A stretch of DNA of 64,000 nucleotides, taken from the NCBI GenBank assembly GCA_963971405.1, contig OZ020485.1, forward strand, positions 5,456,001-5,520,000. Reading direction: 5' to 3'. The position numbers and the translations under genes were made by a program. The notes below the pieces were generated by a model. That model saw nothing but the letters and a program-made list of their open reading frames with translations. It was not told the origin of the DNA and did no database searches. This DNA is from Psococerastis gibbosa (taxonomy: Eukaryota; Arthropoda; Insecta; Psocodea; Psocidae). The stretch's first letter is position 1. Every line of letters starts with the position of its first letter. Positions 12,301-23,100 of this stretch are shown here, one piece after another.

Positions 12301-14716
12301 GCAGTATTCTCCCTTATGGACAGCGACTTCACTAGGTCGATGTGGAACTATCAGTTCCGGCTCACGTACCGGCTAATCCTCCGGGAGAAAGAACTCCACT
12401 TCAACATCGGCATCTACAACCCGAGCAAGCAGCTAACCTTCAGCTTCAACCTTCTTTTACATACGTACTTCAAATGCCCAGACGTTCGCCGCTGTCAAAT
12501 CACAGGACTTCACGGCTGTCCATTCATTGATAAGGTAATTGACATGAGTCTGATATCGTTTTCGGCCTTGGTTGCAACTGCTTATCTTCCACCAAGAGTT
12601 TTCCCTCAAGGACAACTTTCCATTTTTTGTGCTAAGTCAAATTTCTCATGAAATAGCGATCGTAGCACCATACATAAGTATCGTATAAGGCGCAAATTCC
12701 AGCGACCTTGCTTTTGGTTGCAACTGCTTATCTTCCACCAAGAGTTTTCCCTCAAGGACAACTTTCCATTTTTTGTGCTAAGTCAAATTTCTCATGAAAT
12801 AGCGATCGTAGTACCATACATAAGTATCGTATAAGGCGCAAATTCCACCGACCTTGTTTTTGATAGTGAGCATGACATTGACGTGGTAGCAGACATTAAA
12901 GACAGTCTAAAAATGTCTGCTACCACTTCAATGTCATGCTCACTATCAAAAACGAGGTCGGTGGAATTTGCGCCTTACAGTAAATCTAGGTTGTCCGAGA
13001 TGCTTTTTCCGTCCTGGGAGCATGCAGTCGAAAGATGCTGTGTCACGTGGCACCATACGCACACACTCATTCCTTGGCGCTACGGCCTGTGAAGGGCCTT
13101 GCACTGGTCTGCCACATCGCGCTAACCTGCGCGGTCCTGCGTTCCCCCTTCGCCAGTCATTGACACCAAGGGTCGCCAGATCCACCTCGACGTCATCCAG
13201 CCATCGCATCCGTAGTCGTCCCACTCGTCTTCTCCCTTAAGGCACCTTGTGTAAGGCTGCTCTGACACCACTCATTAAAGAATTCACGGCAGGAAGATAT
13301 TTTGAACCCGTTGGTTCTCTCTTATTGATTATTTATAAGTGGGTACAGAGCTCTATAAATCCGGGATGCATGTGATAGAGACATAATTATTAAAGGCAAG
13401 GTATAGGTGCTTAACAATAATTAAGTGATTACCTTGGGGAAATTTCCTTTGCACTTGTGATAAACACCTTGACATAGAGTTAATTTGCGATTTCTCATAG
13501 CCGGTAACCTAGTACATAATGATTCCGCTACATTGCGCTTTTGCGTGGTTCTTCTTTTTGCGACTTCATCCCTGAACTCCTTTTTTTAGCTTAAGGCCTA
13601 TACTCACAATATACGCATTTATTGTGCAGTTATAATATGCTATAATACAAATGAATTATCTCATAACTACCACATTCATTTTCTTTCCTAACATAAACTA
13701 ACTTGAAAACTAATATAAATAAGACTAACTTATTGCTTTCCAATTTATACGTAGTATAAGGAAAGCTTTGTGATGGTCGAAATTGTCGATTCCGAGATTT
13801 CAACGGATTTACACGTTTTGAGGTACAAGGATCCTAAAAAAGTGGTTTTTACGAAATGTCTGTCTGTCTGTCTGTCTGTGCGTCGATTTCCGGACCAACT
13901 ACTCGGCCGATGTTGATGAAATATGGCATGTAGGTTCACATTCACATTCACATTCACGCTCCAATACATTACGTGCCATTTGCCATTGTTACTACTGTTA
14001 CAATGTATTGGTCTGTTCGTTCCAGAATATGCAATTGAGTTTTAAGGGGGTTTTAATATATACTGAGGTGAAATTTAACCACAGGGAAATTATTTCCTAT
14101 GAAATTACGCATGTCAATATCTACTGATTTATAAATTGGAAAGCATGTTCGGTTCTTACAAATATGGCAAACTATCAGTCCTTTGTTTCCTGAAGGCTAA
14201 AATATGCAATTACAGTACTTTACTTACTTTAATTGGTACAATGTAACCGCATAATACATAGTTTATTGCGCTGGGTACAAAATTTAATAGTTCCATTTTC
14301 AACTTAGTATTATGCGTATAAATAAAAGCTGCAATCCCAGTTATTTTTGTCAGCTCTGCCGCCTAGGTTTTGTAAAGTACTAATTTTTTTGTTTTCAGAC
14401 TAGAGACGGTGCTATCTATCAGGAAGGGCGTGACGTGGTGACGATTAGTGAATGGACGGATCGAATATACCAAAACACGCCGCAAGAGCACGTCATCACA
14501 AATGTCGTCTCAGGAAGGAAGATGCGGATCCAGAAGTACAATTTTCCGGACACGGTCATCTGGAACCCGTGGGTGGACCAAGCTAAAGACCTCCAAGACT
14601 TTGGGGACGACGAATACCCCAATATGGTGTGTGTCGAATCGGGGCACGTCAGTAGCCCTGTTATTCTGTTGCCCGGAACTGCTTTTGAGGCCAGTCAAAT
14701 TCTGCAGGTGATGTGA
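6348..14716 (+). CDS. Glucose-6-phosphate 1-epimerase, last three coding exons
   Basis: Three exons join in frame with GT-AG junctions: 6348-6406, 12197-12534 and 14399-14716 (stop TGA). The first encodes KQAVFDGKKAIRGGVPFVF, the second continues PQFGPWAFGPQHGFAR, and the last ends SQILQVM. This is the hallmark sequence of the eukaryotic D-hexose-6-phosphate mutarotase branch of the aldose-1-epimerase family, which interconverts alpha and beta anomers of glucose-6-phosphate in the cytosol. By comparison with the family, the catalytic His is probably the one in LHTYF (exon 2) and the catalytic Glu the one in VCVESG (exon 3). The seen part is about 238 residues; roughly 45-50 N-terminal residues and the start codon are missing and presumably lie upstream, because no matching exon was found in 1-6347. 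Introns are 5.8 and 1.9 kb, the first holding MITEs, SINEs and a LINE tail. An ATTAAA hexamer near 15010 is a possible polyadenylation signal. Confidence 0.9.
6735..6870 (-). mobile_element. LINE 3' end fragment (GAA-tailed family)
   Basis: The minus strand matches the last part of the LINE at 28503-29171 (WWS-type block, a QQANTHQGL-like end, frame-broken), ending in AGAAGAAGATGG. It is a close relative of the fragment at 5166-5335; the two share the plus-strand block CGGACTCCCAACT/CGGGCTCCCAACT. It lies in the first visible intron of the epimerase gene. Confidence 0.55.
7006..7376. mobile_element. TTAA-flanked MITE, family M2
   Basis: TTAA at 7006-7009 and 7373-7376 bounds inverted ends GAGGACATGCTACGTAG and its near-complement. 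A second, internal inverted block (GAAGTTGTAGAAGACTACTTC-like near 7087-7110 versus 7260-7285) gives the element a strong hairpin. No ORF. The same element occurs at 41606-42220, interrupted by a SINE, and as a partial copy at 21230-21476. Confidence 0.65.
7404..7560 (+). mobile_element. tRNA-like SINE, family B
   Basis: Best-preserved plus-strand copy of the family described at 40-204, running from GGCCAGGTGGTAACGTGC through GAGGCGACTGGAAGAGG to a TTTTATAAAAAATTATAAAA tail, inside an intron of the epimerase gene. Confidence 0.6.
7795..7960 (+). mobile_element. tRNA-like SINE, family D
   Basis: The head GTAGTGTAGCGGATAACG resembles an A box, and GGGTTCCATTCCG, 33 bp further on, resembles a B box. 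The body contains AAGTGGTTCGGAGTCCACTA, which recurs at about 10238-10258 (AAGTGGTTCGGAATCCACTA), so the body is a dispersed repeat. Not a functional tRNA: the tRNA-like fold is not closed and the body continues beyond it. Confidence 0.5.
8160..9335. other. Intron sequence without recognised features
   Basis: AT-rich intron of the epimerase gene. A GTCGAAACCGGTAGTGAT block near 9110 resembles GCCGAAACCGGTTGTGAA near 45657, so a diverged dispersed repeat is likely there; its ends could not be placed. No coding potential seen. Confidence 0.4.
9340..9516 (-). mobile_element. tRNA-like SINE, family B
   Basis: Minus-strand copy of the family described at 40-204, in the epimerase intron, with several substitutions in the conserved block. 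Confidence 0.55.
9520..12190. other. Intron sequence, mostly unassigned
   Basis: Between the SINE and the second epimerase exon. About 10100-10300 shares the AAGTGGTTCGGAATCCACTA block with the SINE at 7795 and may be a related SINE body. Around 10430-10800 two GTCATTATTACTG/ATAATGACATTA segments form imperfect inverted and direct repeats. No gene was recognised. Confidence 0.4.
12562..12858 (+). repeat. Tandem duplication, two copies of about 147 bp
   Basis: The block starting TTGGTTGCAACTGCTTATCT and running through TTTCTCATGAAATAGCGATC to AAGGCGCAAATTCCA is present twice head-to-tail (about 12565-12711 and 12712-12858), differing at only a few positions. The second copy runs directly into the palindromic MITE at 12835. 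It starts about 30 bp after the 3' end of epimerase exon 12197-12534. Confidence 0.75.
12835..12974. mobile_element. Palindromic MITE (Harbinger-like ends)
   Basis: A 140-bp nearly perfect palindrome. Left arm starts GGCGCAAATTCCACCGACC, right arm ends GGTCGGTGGAATTTGCGCC, with a loop of about 14 bp around 12898-12912. The ends match the GGCGCC family at 2889. Flanks are TAA on the left and TTA on the right. It carries the GGTAGCAGACATT motif shared with the larger MITE family. Confidence 0.65.
12985..13250 (-). mobile_element. LINE 3' end fragment
   Basis: The minus strand is open and encodes MRWLDDVEVDLATLGVNDWR, matching in layout the RWKDELENDLRELGV block of the LINE at 28503-29171 but with different residues, so it belongs to a related family. 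Upstream and downstream parts are degraded. Confidence 0.6.
13857..13960. repeat. Microsatellites (GTCT)n and (CATTCA)n
   Basis: A GTCT run of about six units at 13857-13880 is followed by a CGGACCAACTACTCGGCCG-type block and then a CACATT run near 13935-13955. The combination is common in the 5' regions of insect DNA transposons, but no element boundary was found here. Confidence 0.6.
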
Positions 14717-14989
14717 GTGGAGGGAGGGGCTGGCGTGGGACCTCGCAGGGCTGGTGGGCGGGGCCAGCCCCCCAACCACGCCCCTCCAGCTCCCTGGCCC
14801 GCATCTCCGTGGCTCTACGCCGGACACCATCGTCTTTTTCTGGATAAGTCGGCACCCCCTACGACCGACCATCATCATTCGCCCTGTGCTGGGCACGCAG
14901 CATGTAGTATTTGCAGTCTCAACCTCTAGCTCTAGATTATACGATACCGTATATAGCATTGAACTATATTTTACAAGACTCCCTGAAAT

Positions 14990-16590
14990 GCGATGATGAC
15001 TATTACGTTTTATTAAACTGTAAATTCTTCATTTTCGTCCAATACCTCTTCTATTGAGGATTGACATTCGTCATGGCAATTATAGTCATGATGTTTATAT
15101 TGGGATTGTAATACAGTGGTTTCCCGTTGCCTACTGCATCATTATGCCGTTGACCCTTCATTGAGTCCGCCTTCGGGGTCAATTTCCCAACCTCCGGACA
15201 AAAGAATGGCCTGCACAGAAAATACTGTGTTTTTCGCTTATCCCGGCTCAAACTCAGTGCCCTATCTGTTCAGTCGTCACTACGCGCTTCCATCTTCACT
15301 ACGAGGAGGTACAGATTAGGACTTTACTTTTACTCTGAAGCTCAGCTACTGTAAATAACGAACCGAAATGAAGTTACACTTAACCTTCATCGTTAGGATA
15401 AAAACGAGGCTGCCGATGGCTGGCATGTTGTTGGCAACAACATACAAAATAGAGCAGTTGTCATAATGGAGGATCCTTTACCAGGCCTCATACAGGTACT
15501 TAAACCGCAATGGGTTTTTTTTTATTCGTTCCATTTTTTTTTACTTATGATGAATACACGCGTACTGTGTATATTTTTTAATTCCTTTTCCGCTAGTACT
15601 ATTTTAACAAACTAAATAAATCATTGCAATTTCAGGGGGTTTCAATTGTTATTTTTATACGATGCGTTGATATTATGCTATACATTGTATACGACTGGTT
15701 TGTTAATTGCGGATCATCACGTTATTCCTATCATTTCGATCTCCAAACATTAACAACGAATTTTGTATTGCTCAAATTGTTATGTCCCGAAGTTATGCCT
15801 CAATTTCAATATCACTTCAGTGCAAATGCTTGGGAAGCTATATTCCGAAGACAATCTGCTATATTGGCAGGGGCAGACCCGATTCTTGTGTGTAAACAGC
15901 ATACTGTACTATACATTCTTTAGCCTTGATTAACCTAAAATTCAAATTTTTTGTTGTAAAGAACTCGTTTCAACCATCTAAGGCGCCATAAAAATATTTA
16001 TTCTCGCACTTCACTGGCTCTGCATTAATTATATCAGAGGAAAGCCAACGAGAAAGCATGAAATTAAATTCCAACACGTCTAACTTGACAGTTTAAAATC
16101 GAGCATACACGTACATTTTTGTAGTTTGGATGGGTCCAGCCCTCGTCAAAGAAATGTTCTTTGAGGGTTCAAATGTAGTTTTTTTTTGCTACTATCCTGC
16201 TGCAGTCCCACTGCCGTATTAAATCAAACCATAATCTGTCCATTAACTATACTGTAAGGAGTCCTGCAGGGCCCTGAATGGCAAAGCTTTACATGCTAAA
16301 ATGCAAAAATATTGCATAATGACAGCTATTCGACTGAATTAATTAGAAATGACACAAAAGCAATAAAGGTGCGAGATTATGATAGTCTGTAGTAGCCATA
16401 ATTAGTAATAAATAGATCGCTTTTAAATACGATCTATTGTACCATATTTGTAGAGGTTAAATGTTTTTACTGTTTGTTTATCATGTTATACAGTGATATA
16501 CGAGTACCTATCCAGATATTTCAAGTTTTTCTAGCTACTTAATTACCGGCATGCGCTAAATAACCAGAAGTATACTGCCACTATCGCAAG
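14990..16590. other. Intergenic sequence downstream of the epimerase gene
   Basis: Probable 3' UTR at first, then AT-rich DNA with no recognised repeats or exons. An open frame at 15624-15923 lacks motifs and has intron-like base composition. Confidence 0.4.
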
Positions 16591-16599
16591 ATATTGAGT

Positions 16600-17640
16600 T
16601 ATAGTCCAGGATTATTAGTAATATTATAGCTTGAACTATTTTCGAGAGAGGACAGAGCGCGCTGTGTTTAACTATTTAGATTATCATTCGAGGTCAACCT
16701 GTAGTTTCGATTAAAAACACGCCGTACAAAGCTTACAAATTATTGATAAATGTATAATTCTAAATAATTTGCATTCTTTATTAACTATTACGTTATACTA
16801 GTAATTAATAATTTTTTTTCTCAATAATTCAGTAAGTATCTATACATTTCATAATACTCGTGTAATTATGAAGTTATTAAGGGAAATACCTTAATTAAAT
16901 TTTAAAGTAGAAAATAATTAAGTATATCCTTATTGAAATTCGTAAACTTATAGATCTTTTAAAACGTTAAAAATTATAACTGGGACAACGGACCTCTATT
17001 GTTTAGTACGAACCTTTCTATTTACAGCCAGTAAGGACAGATGTTCAATTGCTTACTCACGACCAGTTTCTTTTCAAAGAACTACTGTTATTGGATAGTT
17101 TTGAATCGTATCTTGGTAACTATGGATGTACAGTTTTTAAGAGTTTTGCATAATTTGGGTTTTATATATAAACTTTATACGTCGTGTTTTTTATCGGTAC
17201 TACAGGTTGACCTCGAATGATACTCTGCGCGCTCTGCCCTTTATGTTCATCGGCCAGCGCCCGTCCTTGGCTGGTAGGCCATTTGACGCCGTGCCGCATA
17301 ATAGAGCTGAGCCATTCCCTCCTGGGTCGGTCGTAGTTCGGTTTTCTACCCCAACCTGCCCATTATCTCGAAAATAGTTCAAGATATAAAAAAATGCCGA
17401 AATAAAGTTGCAGAGAATTTAATCCTCTACATTATTTATAATAAATACAAATAGCATAAAACCGATAGGAAACGAGATATTTGTAATGAATTTGTAAAAA
17501 AATATCTAGTCGCGGACACTGCGATAGGTAGGTTTTGAGAAAAATTTTAGGGTACCAGAATAAAGTTTATAGCCGACTATGTCTCATTCCGAGGTGAAAC
17601 CCCTAATATTCCTGGACTATTACCCCTATACGGGTGCCAC
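16600..17640. mobile_element. Large foldback element, one arm interrupted
   Basis: A left arm at about 16600-16730 (AGTCCAGGATTATTAGTA, then GCTTGAACTATTTTCGAGAG and TCATTCGAGGTCAACCTGTA) is matched in inverse by the right arm at about 17185-17630 (CTACAGGTTGACCTCGAATG, CTCGAAAATAGTTCAAG, TTCCTGGACTATTA). The right arm is split by a LINE fragment at 17243-17352. No transposase is visible inside. Confidence 0.55.
17243..17352 (-). mobile_element. LINE C-terminal fragment inserted in a foldback arm
   Basis: Nearly identical to part of the segment at 18160-18265 (shared CCGTCCTTGGCTGGTAGGCC and CGCCGTGCCGCATAATAGAG). On the minus strand this is the end of the LINE ORF described at 18160. It interrupts the right arm of the foldback repeat at 16600-17640, so it is younger than that element. 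Confidence 0.55.
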
Positions 17641-18159
17641 AATTTTCTTAACCATTACAGTTGGCACTATAGTGCAATAGTATGTAAGATTTCTTTGGCT
17701 GTAGTTCAAAAGACAACGTTACTTAGGTAGTGACGTCATGCTTAAATTTTTCCGATTATTTCATAATTTGCTGGTACTTTTACTTTATACGTGTAGGATC
17801 CTTACTTTTTGGGATCCTAAATATTAACGTGACTGCCAAAATTGTAATTTTACTCTTACACCCCAAATGTTATTAATTGTAAGTTTTGCCTCTGTACCTA
17901 CTTTAGTCAGCGGCAGTTCCTGGTTATGTAGCGAAGATTATATTATGTTCTTCAGATCATTGCCTTGTTAGGTTAAATAACATATAACTTAGACTGTTCG
18001 TCTTCCAAAGTCCCCATTTAGTTGTTTGTCCGATAATATCTGCAGTCCATCCTTTCAGTGTTCCTAATAGGACTGTGCAATAAACGTACTAAGGAGCACA
18101 GCAACGTGTCTGTTTGATATGCTTATACCTTATTTCCGTTAAATGTCTACTTCTTCAGC

Positions 18160-18460
18160 CCAGCCAACGCCCGTCCTTGGCTGGTAGGCCATTTGACGCC
18201 GTGCCGCATAATAGAGCTGGGCCAATCCCTCCTGTGTCTCAGTTCGGTTTTCTACCTCAATGGCAATGCAGCTGACTAGGTGATCGGCATTCTCCTCCCC
18301 TTGAAAGAAGAGGGGCATTCGGATGACTCGGCGATACCTATTCTGTGGAGGTGGCCCTGGAGGTAGTCATGTCCTGTGGCCATTCGGAATGCTGCCACAG
18401 CGATGTCCCGACTGAAGTTGCTGGGGATGTAGAGGTTGCGGTAGTAGGCACCCCGTTAAA
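18160..18460 (-). mobile_element. Jockey/I-type LINE C-terminal fragment
   Basis: The minus strand encodes, with one frame slip, FRMATGHDYLQGHLHRIGI followed by a Cys-containing stretch and NADHLVSC. This is the conserved region that follows the RNase H domain in RNase H-bearing LINEs of the Jockey/I group (pattern TGH, HLHRI, then a C-x2-C-like knuckle and H-x3-4-C). Only the C-terminus is present. Confidence 0.65.
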
Positions 18461-18619
18461 TGTGTTTTAATAGCACTGAAATCTTCTAATTTGTTATTCG
18501 TGTGTGGCACGACGGCATACTAAGATAAGGGCTAGCTGTAAGAACCATTATGGAGCCAGGAATAATCTAAGGCAATACCTAATACCTATTCGAAAGATAT
18601 TCAGACTCTAATATAAGAA

Positions 18620-18725
18620 TCATGGTATAAGTGGTAACAGGCATAGATCGTGGGTTCGAATCCCGCCAAGTCCTGATTTTTCTTGATTCTCTAATTTCGA
18701 CTAATGTAAGAAGTTCATAATCTGC
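18620..18725 (+). mobile_element. tRNA-derived SINE, family C (partial)
   Basis: Contains GTGGGTTCGAATCCCG, a consensus B box, followed by GCCAAGTCCTGATTTTT and CTCTAATTTCG, the same 3' body seen at 39178-39240, 43880-44005 and 44964-45040. The A-box half is degraded. Confidence 0.55.
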
Positions 18726-19417
18726 ATATTATGTTACTTAATACCATTCTTATACGAAGCGACTGGCTGTTTACATAGTAGGCACTATTATAAAATTACA
18801 CCTATACCCCAATTAATAACAAAAATGATAAAATTATGCTAGTTTAGATTGAGCATATCCGGATACCTTTTCTTTAATCTTACTCCGCCACTGCTAACAT
18901 AAACGGTCTGCACTCTATAGTCATTGTCCAGCGATACAACATATAAGTTAAGCATCGGAAAAGATCTCTGCTGCAGCTGTGTTCTAGGTAAATTACGCTG
19001 ATTTGAGCGATCAACAGTTATTTATCTTACAAATGACACATACGACATCTCACATCGCATTATCATTGGTAAGATGACTGTTGTTCGCGTAACACTTGCA
19101 CAGCATGTCTGAGTCAACATACCGTCAGTTCATCAGGCTTACCGTACTGTCGCAATATACGAAATCAAAGAGCTATTATTAGTACCCTCCCGCCGCCATA
19201 ATAAAAAATTGATGTCTTTGATCATCATATAGAGAGAGCAATAGGTATTATTAATAGTATAATAACGCGTGGGTAAATCAAATATAAACGGTAATTTTAC
19301 TATTTTTCTTAGAATGTAGTTTCCAGCAATGTTTTGGTACATAGGGAGTGAGTAACAGGACGGGTGCCATGACCGAACAGGAGCGTCTATTGCGCAACGC
19401 ATTTGTATTAAATGAGA
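18726..19417. other. Unassigned intergenic sequence
   Basis: AT-rich, no recognised element. It separates the SINE at 18620 from the LINE tail at 19429. Confidence 0.4.
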
Positions 19418-19428
19418 CGTTAAACTGA

Positions 19429-19664
19429 TGGAGAACAAACACCTGCAATGGTTGGGCCACGTCCAAAGAATGGACGAGAACAGGACCACCCGGAGGTTGG
19501 CGGAAGCAAGGCCACAAGGAAGAAGACCGAGGACAACCCTCGAGGAAAGGATTGAACAATGGCCGAGCTCAAGGCGATAACGTCCGACCAGGGCGAGATA
19601 AGGAAATAGGTTCGGGCGACCCCCCCCCCCTCTGCGCACGGGGCATTAAGGGGGAAGAAGAAGG
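19429..19664 (+). mobile_element. 5'-truncated LINE tail with 11-bp target duplication
   Basis: Flanked by CGTTAAACTGA on both sides (19418-19428 and 19665-19675). The 236-bp insert encodes, with frame damage, QWLGHVQRMDENRTTRRLAE and an RPRTTLEERIEQW-like block, then a run of C and a GGGGGAAGAAGAAGG tail. Sister of the insertion at 23338-23608. Both are dead-on-arrival copies of one LINE family. Confidence 0.8.
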
Positions 19665-20189
19665 CGTTAAACTGAAATTTTAACTCAAAGCTACAGTTCA
19701 GGGCAGACCACTGTCTCAGAATCATGTATGTTCGTGGGCGAGAGAATTTAAGGGCGGACGAGAAAGACTTGAAAACGAAAGTCATGACAGACATCCAAGG
19801 TCAAACCTCCCAAGATGACAATATATCGGTGCCTTTTTTAATCTATTAAGGAAATTTTGCTGATCTATTTTCTATACGATCAATATACAGTGAATGCTGC
19901 TTACTACAGCCAGTCGGTAAAACCCGCATGTTAAAACAATTACCGTAGTGTTATTAAATGAAATTATTTTTTAAAAAACCAACCTAACCTAACCATGATC
20001 TACCCACGTAAAATGGAATAGAAAAATATAGCATAATAATACGTAACAATCTAGAATATTTACACGCATTTAATTTAAAAAGTACATATCTTATGATTAG
20101 TATTAGTAACTAGTAAGACGAATCATCAGCGTTAGAACCATTTTGGAATTTACCAATTTGTTGTCAGTAACAACCAAGCGGTAGCGGGA

Positions 20190-23100
20190 TTAGTTTCCGA
20201 CAGCAAGCGCAGCTTCCTCCTTCTTCTTTTGTTTCTCTCTCATAAGGTCGGCGTCCCTGCAAGCAAATATTAACGGTTAAATTGCACATAACATGCGATT
20301 ATGAGCCCGAGGCGGACAGGTCTTCTGGAACTATTAAATTGCAAAACATCATTTTTAAATTGAGTCTGTGCTCCTATTTTTGGGGCAAATTTTGACCGCC
20401 ATGTCACTCAATAAAAATTGCACATGTATAAACAGAAGCAACTTCACGAACTTTGCAGGTAAAATTTGTTTTCTTGCAGACAGAGGACAAGAATGTATAG
20501 ATATGAAGCGATGAGAAGAGGGTTCAAAGTTAAAGAACCATTGGTGGAGAAGATAGCGAGAAGGTGACTACAGCTGTTCCGAAACGGTAAAGCGAATAGA
20601 TAACATCAGATGCGCGAATAATGTCTGGAGGAAGAAGTTGAAGAAAAGGAAGGCCAAGAAAAATATACAAAAACCAGACTGAGGACGATCTCAGAAGAGT
20701 GTGACTGGTATCAGAGGAATGAAGGAGGCTCACTGATCACACCCCGACAACTGTGGCTGATTATAATTATTTGCTATGATAAGATCAGGAATGCCTCCCA
20801 TTAAACCTACATCTCTAACATCGTAGGATAATTTACTCAACACTCCAGTTTTCTTACGCGTCCTTTACAAGTATGTTTTCTCAGTTTCTATTAGAAACCC
20901 ATAGTTTCGTGAATTCTCTAGCAAACTGTCTACTTGTCAGCATTAATTTTAAGCACTAATGGCAATATTGTCCAAACAAACAATTTAACAAATGTATCCG
21001 ATTGACCTCTTCAGTCGCCTCTGTAGGTTAGTACCCGTGTTGAGTTACGACACGTCTCCGATCGCATGGCGTGTAAAGACTCGCACAAGTGCAAGCGCTG
21101 AAGCACGTTACCACCTGGCCATCGAAGTCGAACTCCGCAAGGTTTAAGTTGTTTACCCAACGCGAGTGTCAACGTGCATTTTTATCTCGTATATTATGAG
21201 GTCTCTGCTTGATTCCAGAAGAGCACCAAGATTATGCTACGTAGAAAATTGGCACCCCAAAATTAAATACTTTTCATTTTTTATTTAATTAACTCAGCAA
21301 GTTATAAAAAATGTGGCTCATTTAAGTTGTAGATTACATCGTGCATCATATAGGCTAATCGGGTATTTTTACTTTTCGGTTTTGTAGTTTTTCCAAAAAT
21401 CCCAGATTACGCGCATTTTAGTCTTCAAAGGTTTTCATGAAAGAACTACGGTACCAAAAATGTAAATATTTCATATTACGAGGTGCGCTAATTAAATACC
21501 CGGACTGGACCTATGACTGGGTCATTTCCTGAAAGCGGTCACTTTTTGTGTTTTTGTAATTTTAATTTAATTTTTCTGGTTGCTTTTTTAACGAAAACTA
21601 CATAGCGACTTCTCCTTGAGGCCTCTTTGATTACCAACTGATCTTAATCACGCTTTAATACCACAATAAAATAAAAATAGAAGGACAGTTATGTGAAACG
21701 GCCGCGGACAGACCGACATTGACTGAGTTGTTATGGGTAGATCCATGGGCAGTTCCTAGATATCCCCGGACTGTCATTCGTTTATGCAAATATTAATATG
21801 TGCGGGAATTTCGCAAAGACATAGCTGTCACACACTTATTTCGGATGAAGAATATAAATGGCCGCATTTTACAAAAATTCTTGTATGACCATTTTCATAA
21901 ATTATTTACGAACTATTTTATGTAAATTAGTAATAGTGCCACATAGATTCCTCGTTTTTACACGCCATTCGAAGCTCGCGAGGTGATAATTCGCAATTAT
22001 TCTTTAATTCCTTTCGTGTGATTGATCTAAACTGTTCTAAATTTTGCTTTACGACGCAGTTTCTCTTCACCTGCCACGTTTGCCCTGGAACCTCCTCTTC
22101 CTATCTTTCTCCCTCTCCCCCCCCCCCCCCAAAACATTTCATGTGACATACTGAATACTCGAGTGCCTACTTGTGGAAAAGTAATTTAGGCAACTAAAAG
22201 TTCCCCTTTCTATTGTAAATAGTTACCGTACTAATTTACACCAAATTGTCTAATAACTGTCCATAAAATTTTGGGAAGGTTGTTAGACGGACGGTAGATA
22301 GAAATCCCGTTTGAAAAAATTTAGCGCCCTTCAAGATGGCGCTAGCTAATTGTAAAAATCCCTAGTAGTGACTAGAAACGACCTCAATGAGCCCAAAAAA
22401 CCGAGTATCTAAAGCTTTTGGTATCAGCGTAATTAAGTTGGACGGTTGTTTGAGTTATGATCGGCACGTTTCATACACTCCCACCTAAAATTAGCAATTA
22501 AAATTTAAGTTTAAATTTTTTAATATAAGTACCCCTTACAACTTGTAGCCATATAGTTTTCCAACTGCAGCCAGCACAACAATTTGATTTTTAAATTAAT
22601 TTAATTAATTAATTTTAAATTATTTTTTTAACGTTAGGGCAGCTGTTAGAAATTGAATTGAACGAATATCTGGACGCTAGTTCATCTTTTTTTTTAGCAG
22701 TGAACAACTATTGTAATTTTTACATTTCATAAAAATTTTGAAACTTTTTCTGGTTTTTCATAACATCAAATCATCTCATTCACTGTAAAGTAGAAGGTAA
22801 CCCTAAGAAATTTAATTTATCAGATAAAACGCAATGCGGACACGCGGACAGCTGTTAGAATTGAGACTTCGAAATTTTGCTAAATATTGGATGATATTGG
22901 ATATAGGATGCTTTATTATTTGGTAAAATGAGATTGGCAAGCTGTAAATTGACAACCTTTACAACTGTCATAAGCTCATTAACTAAGATTTATGAACATG
23001 GAGGATAAAAAGGGTCCGGACATGTACGTTTTCAGGAGAATGACCCAACTGTCAGGGCTTTTACCGGAGAGAAATGGTACTTATAGGTCAATAACCTGCT

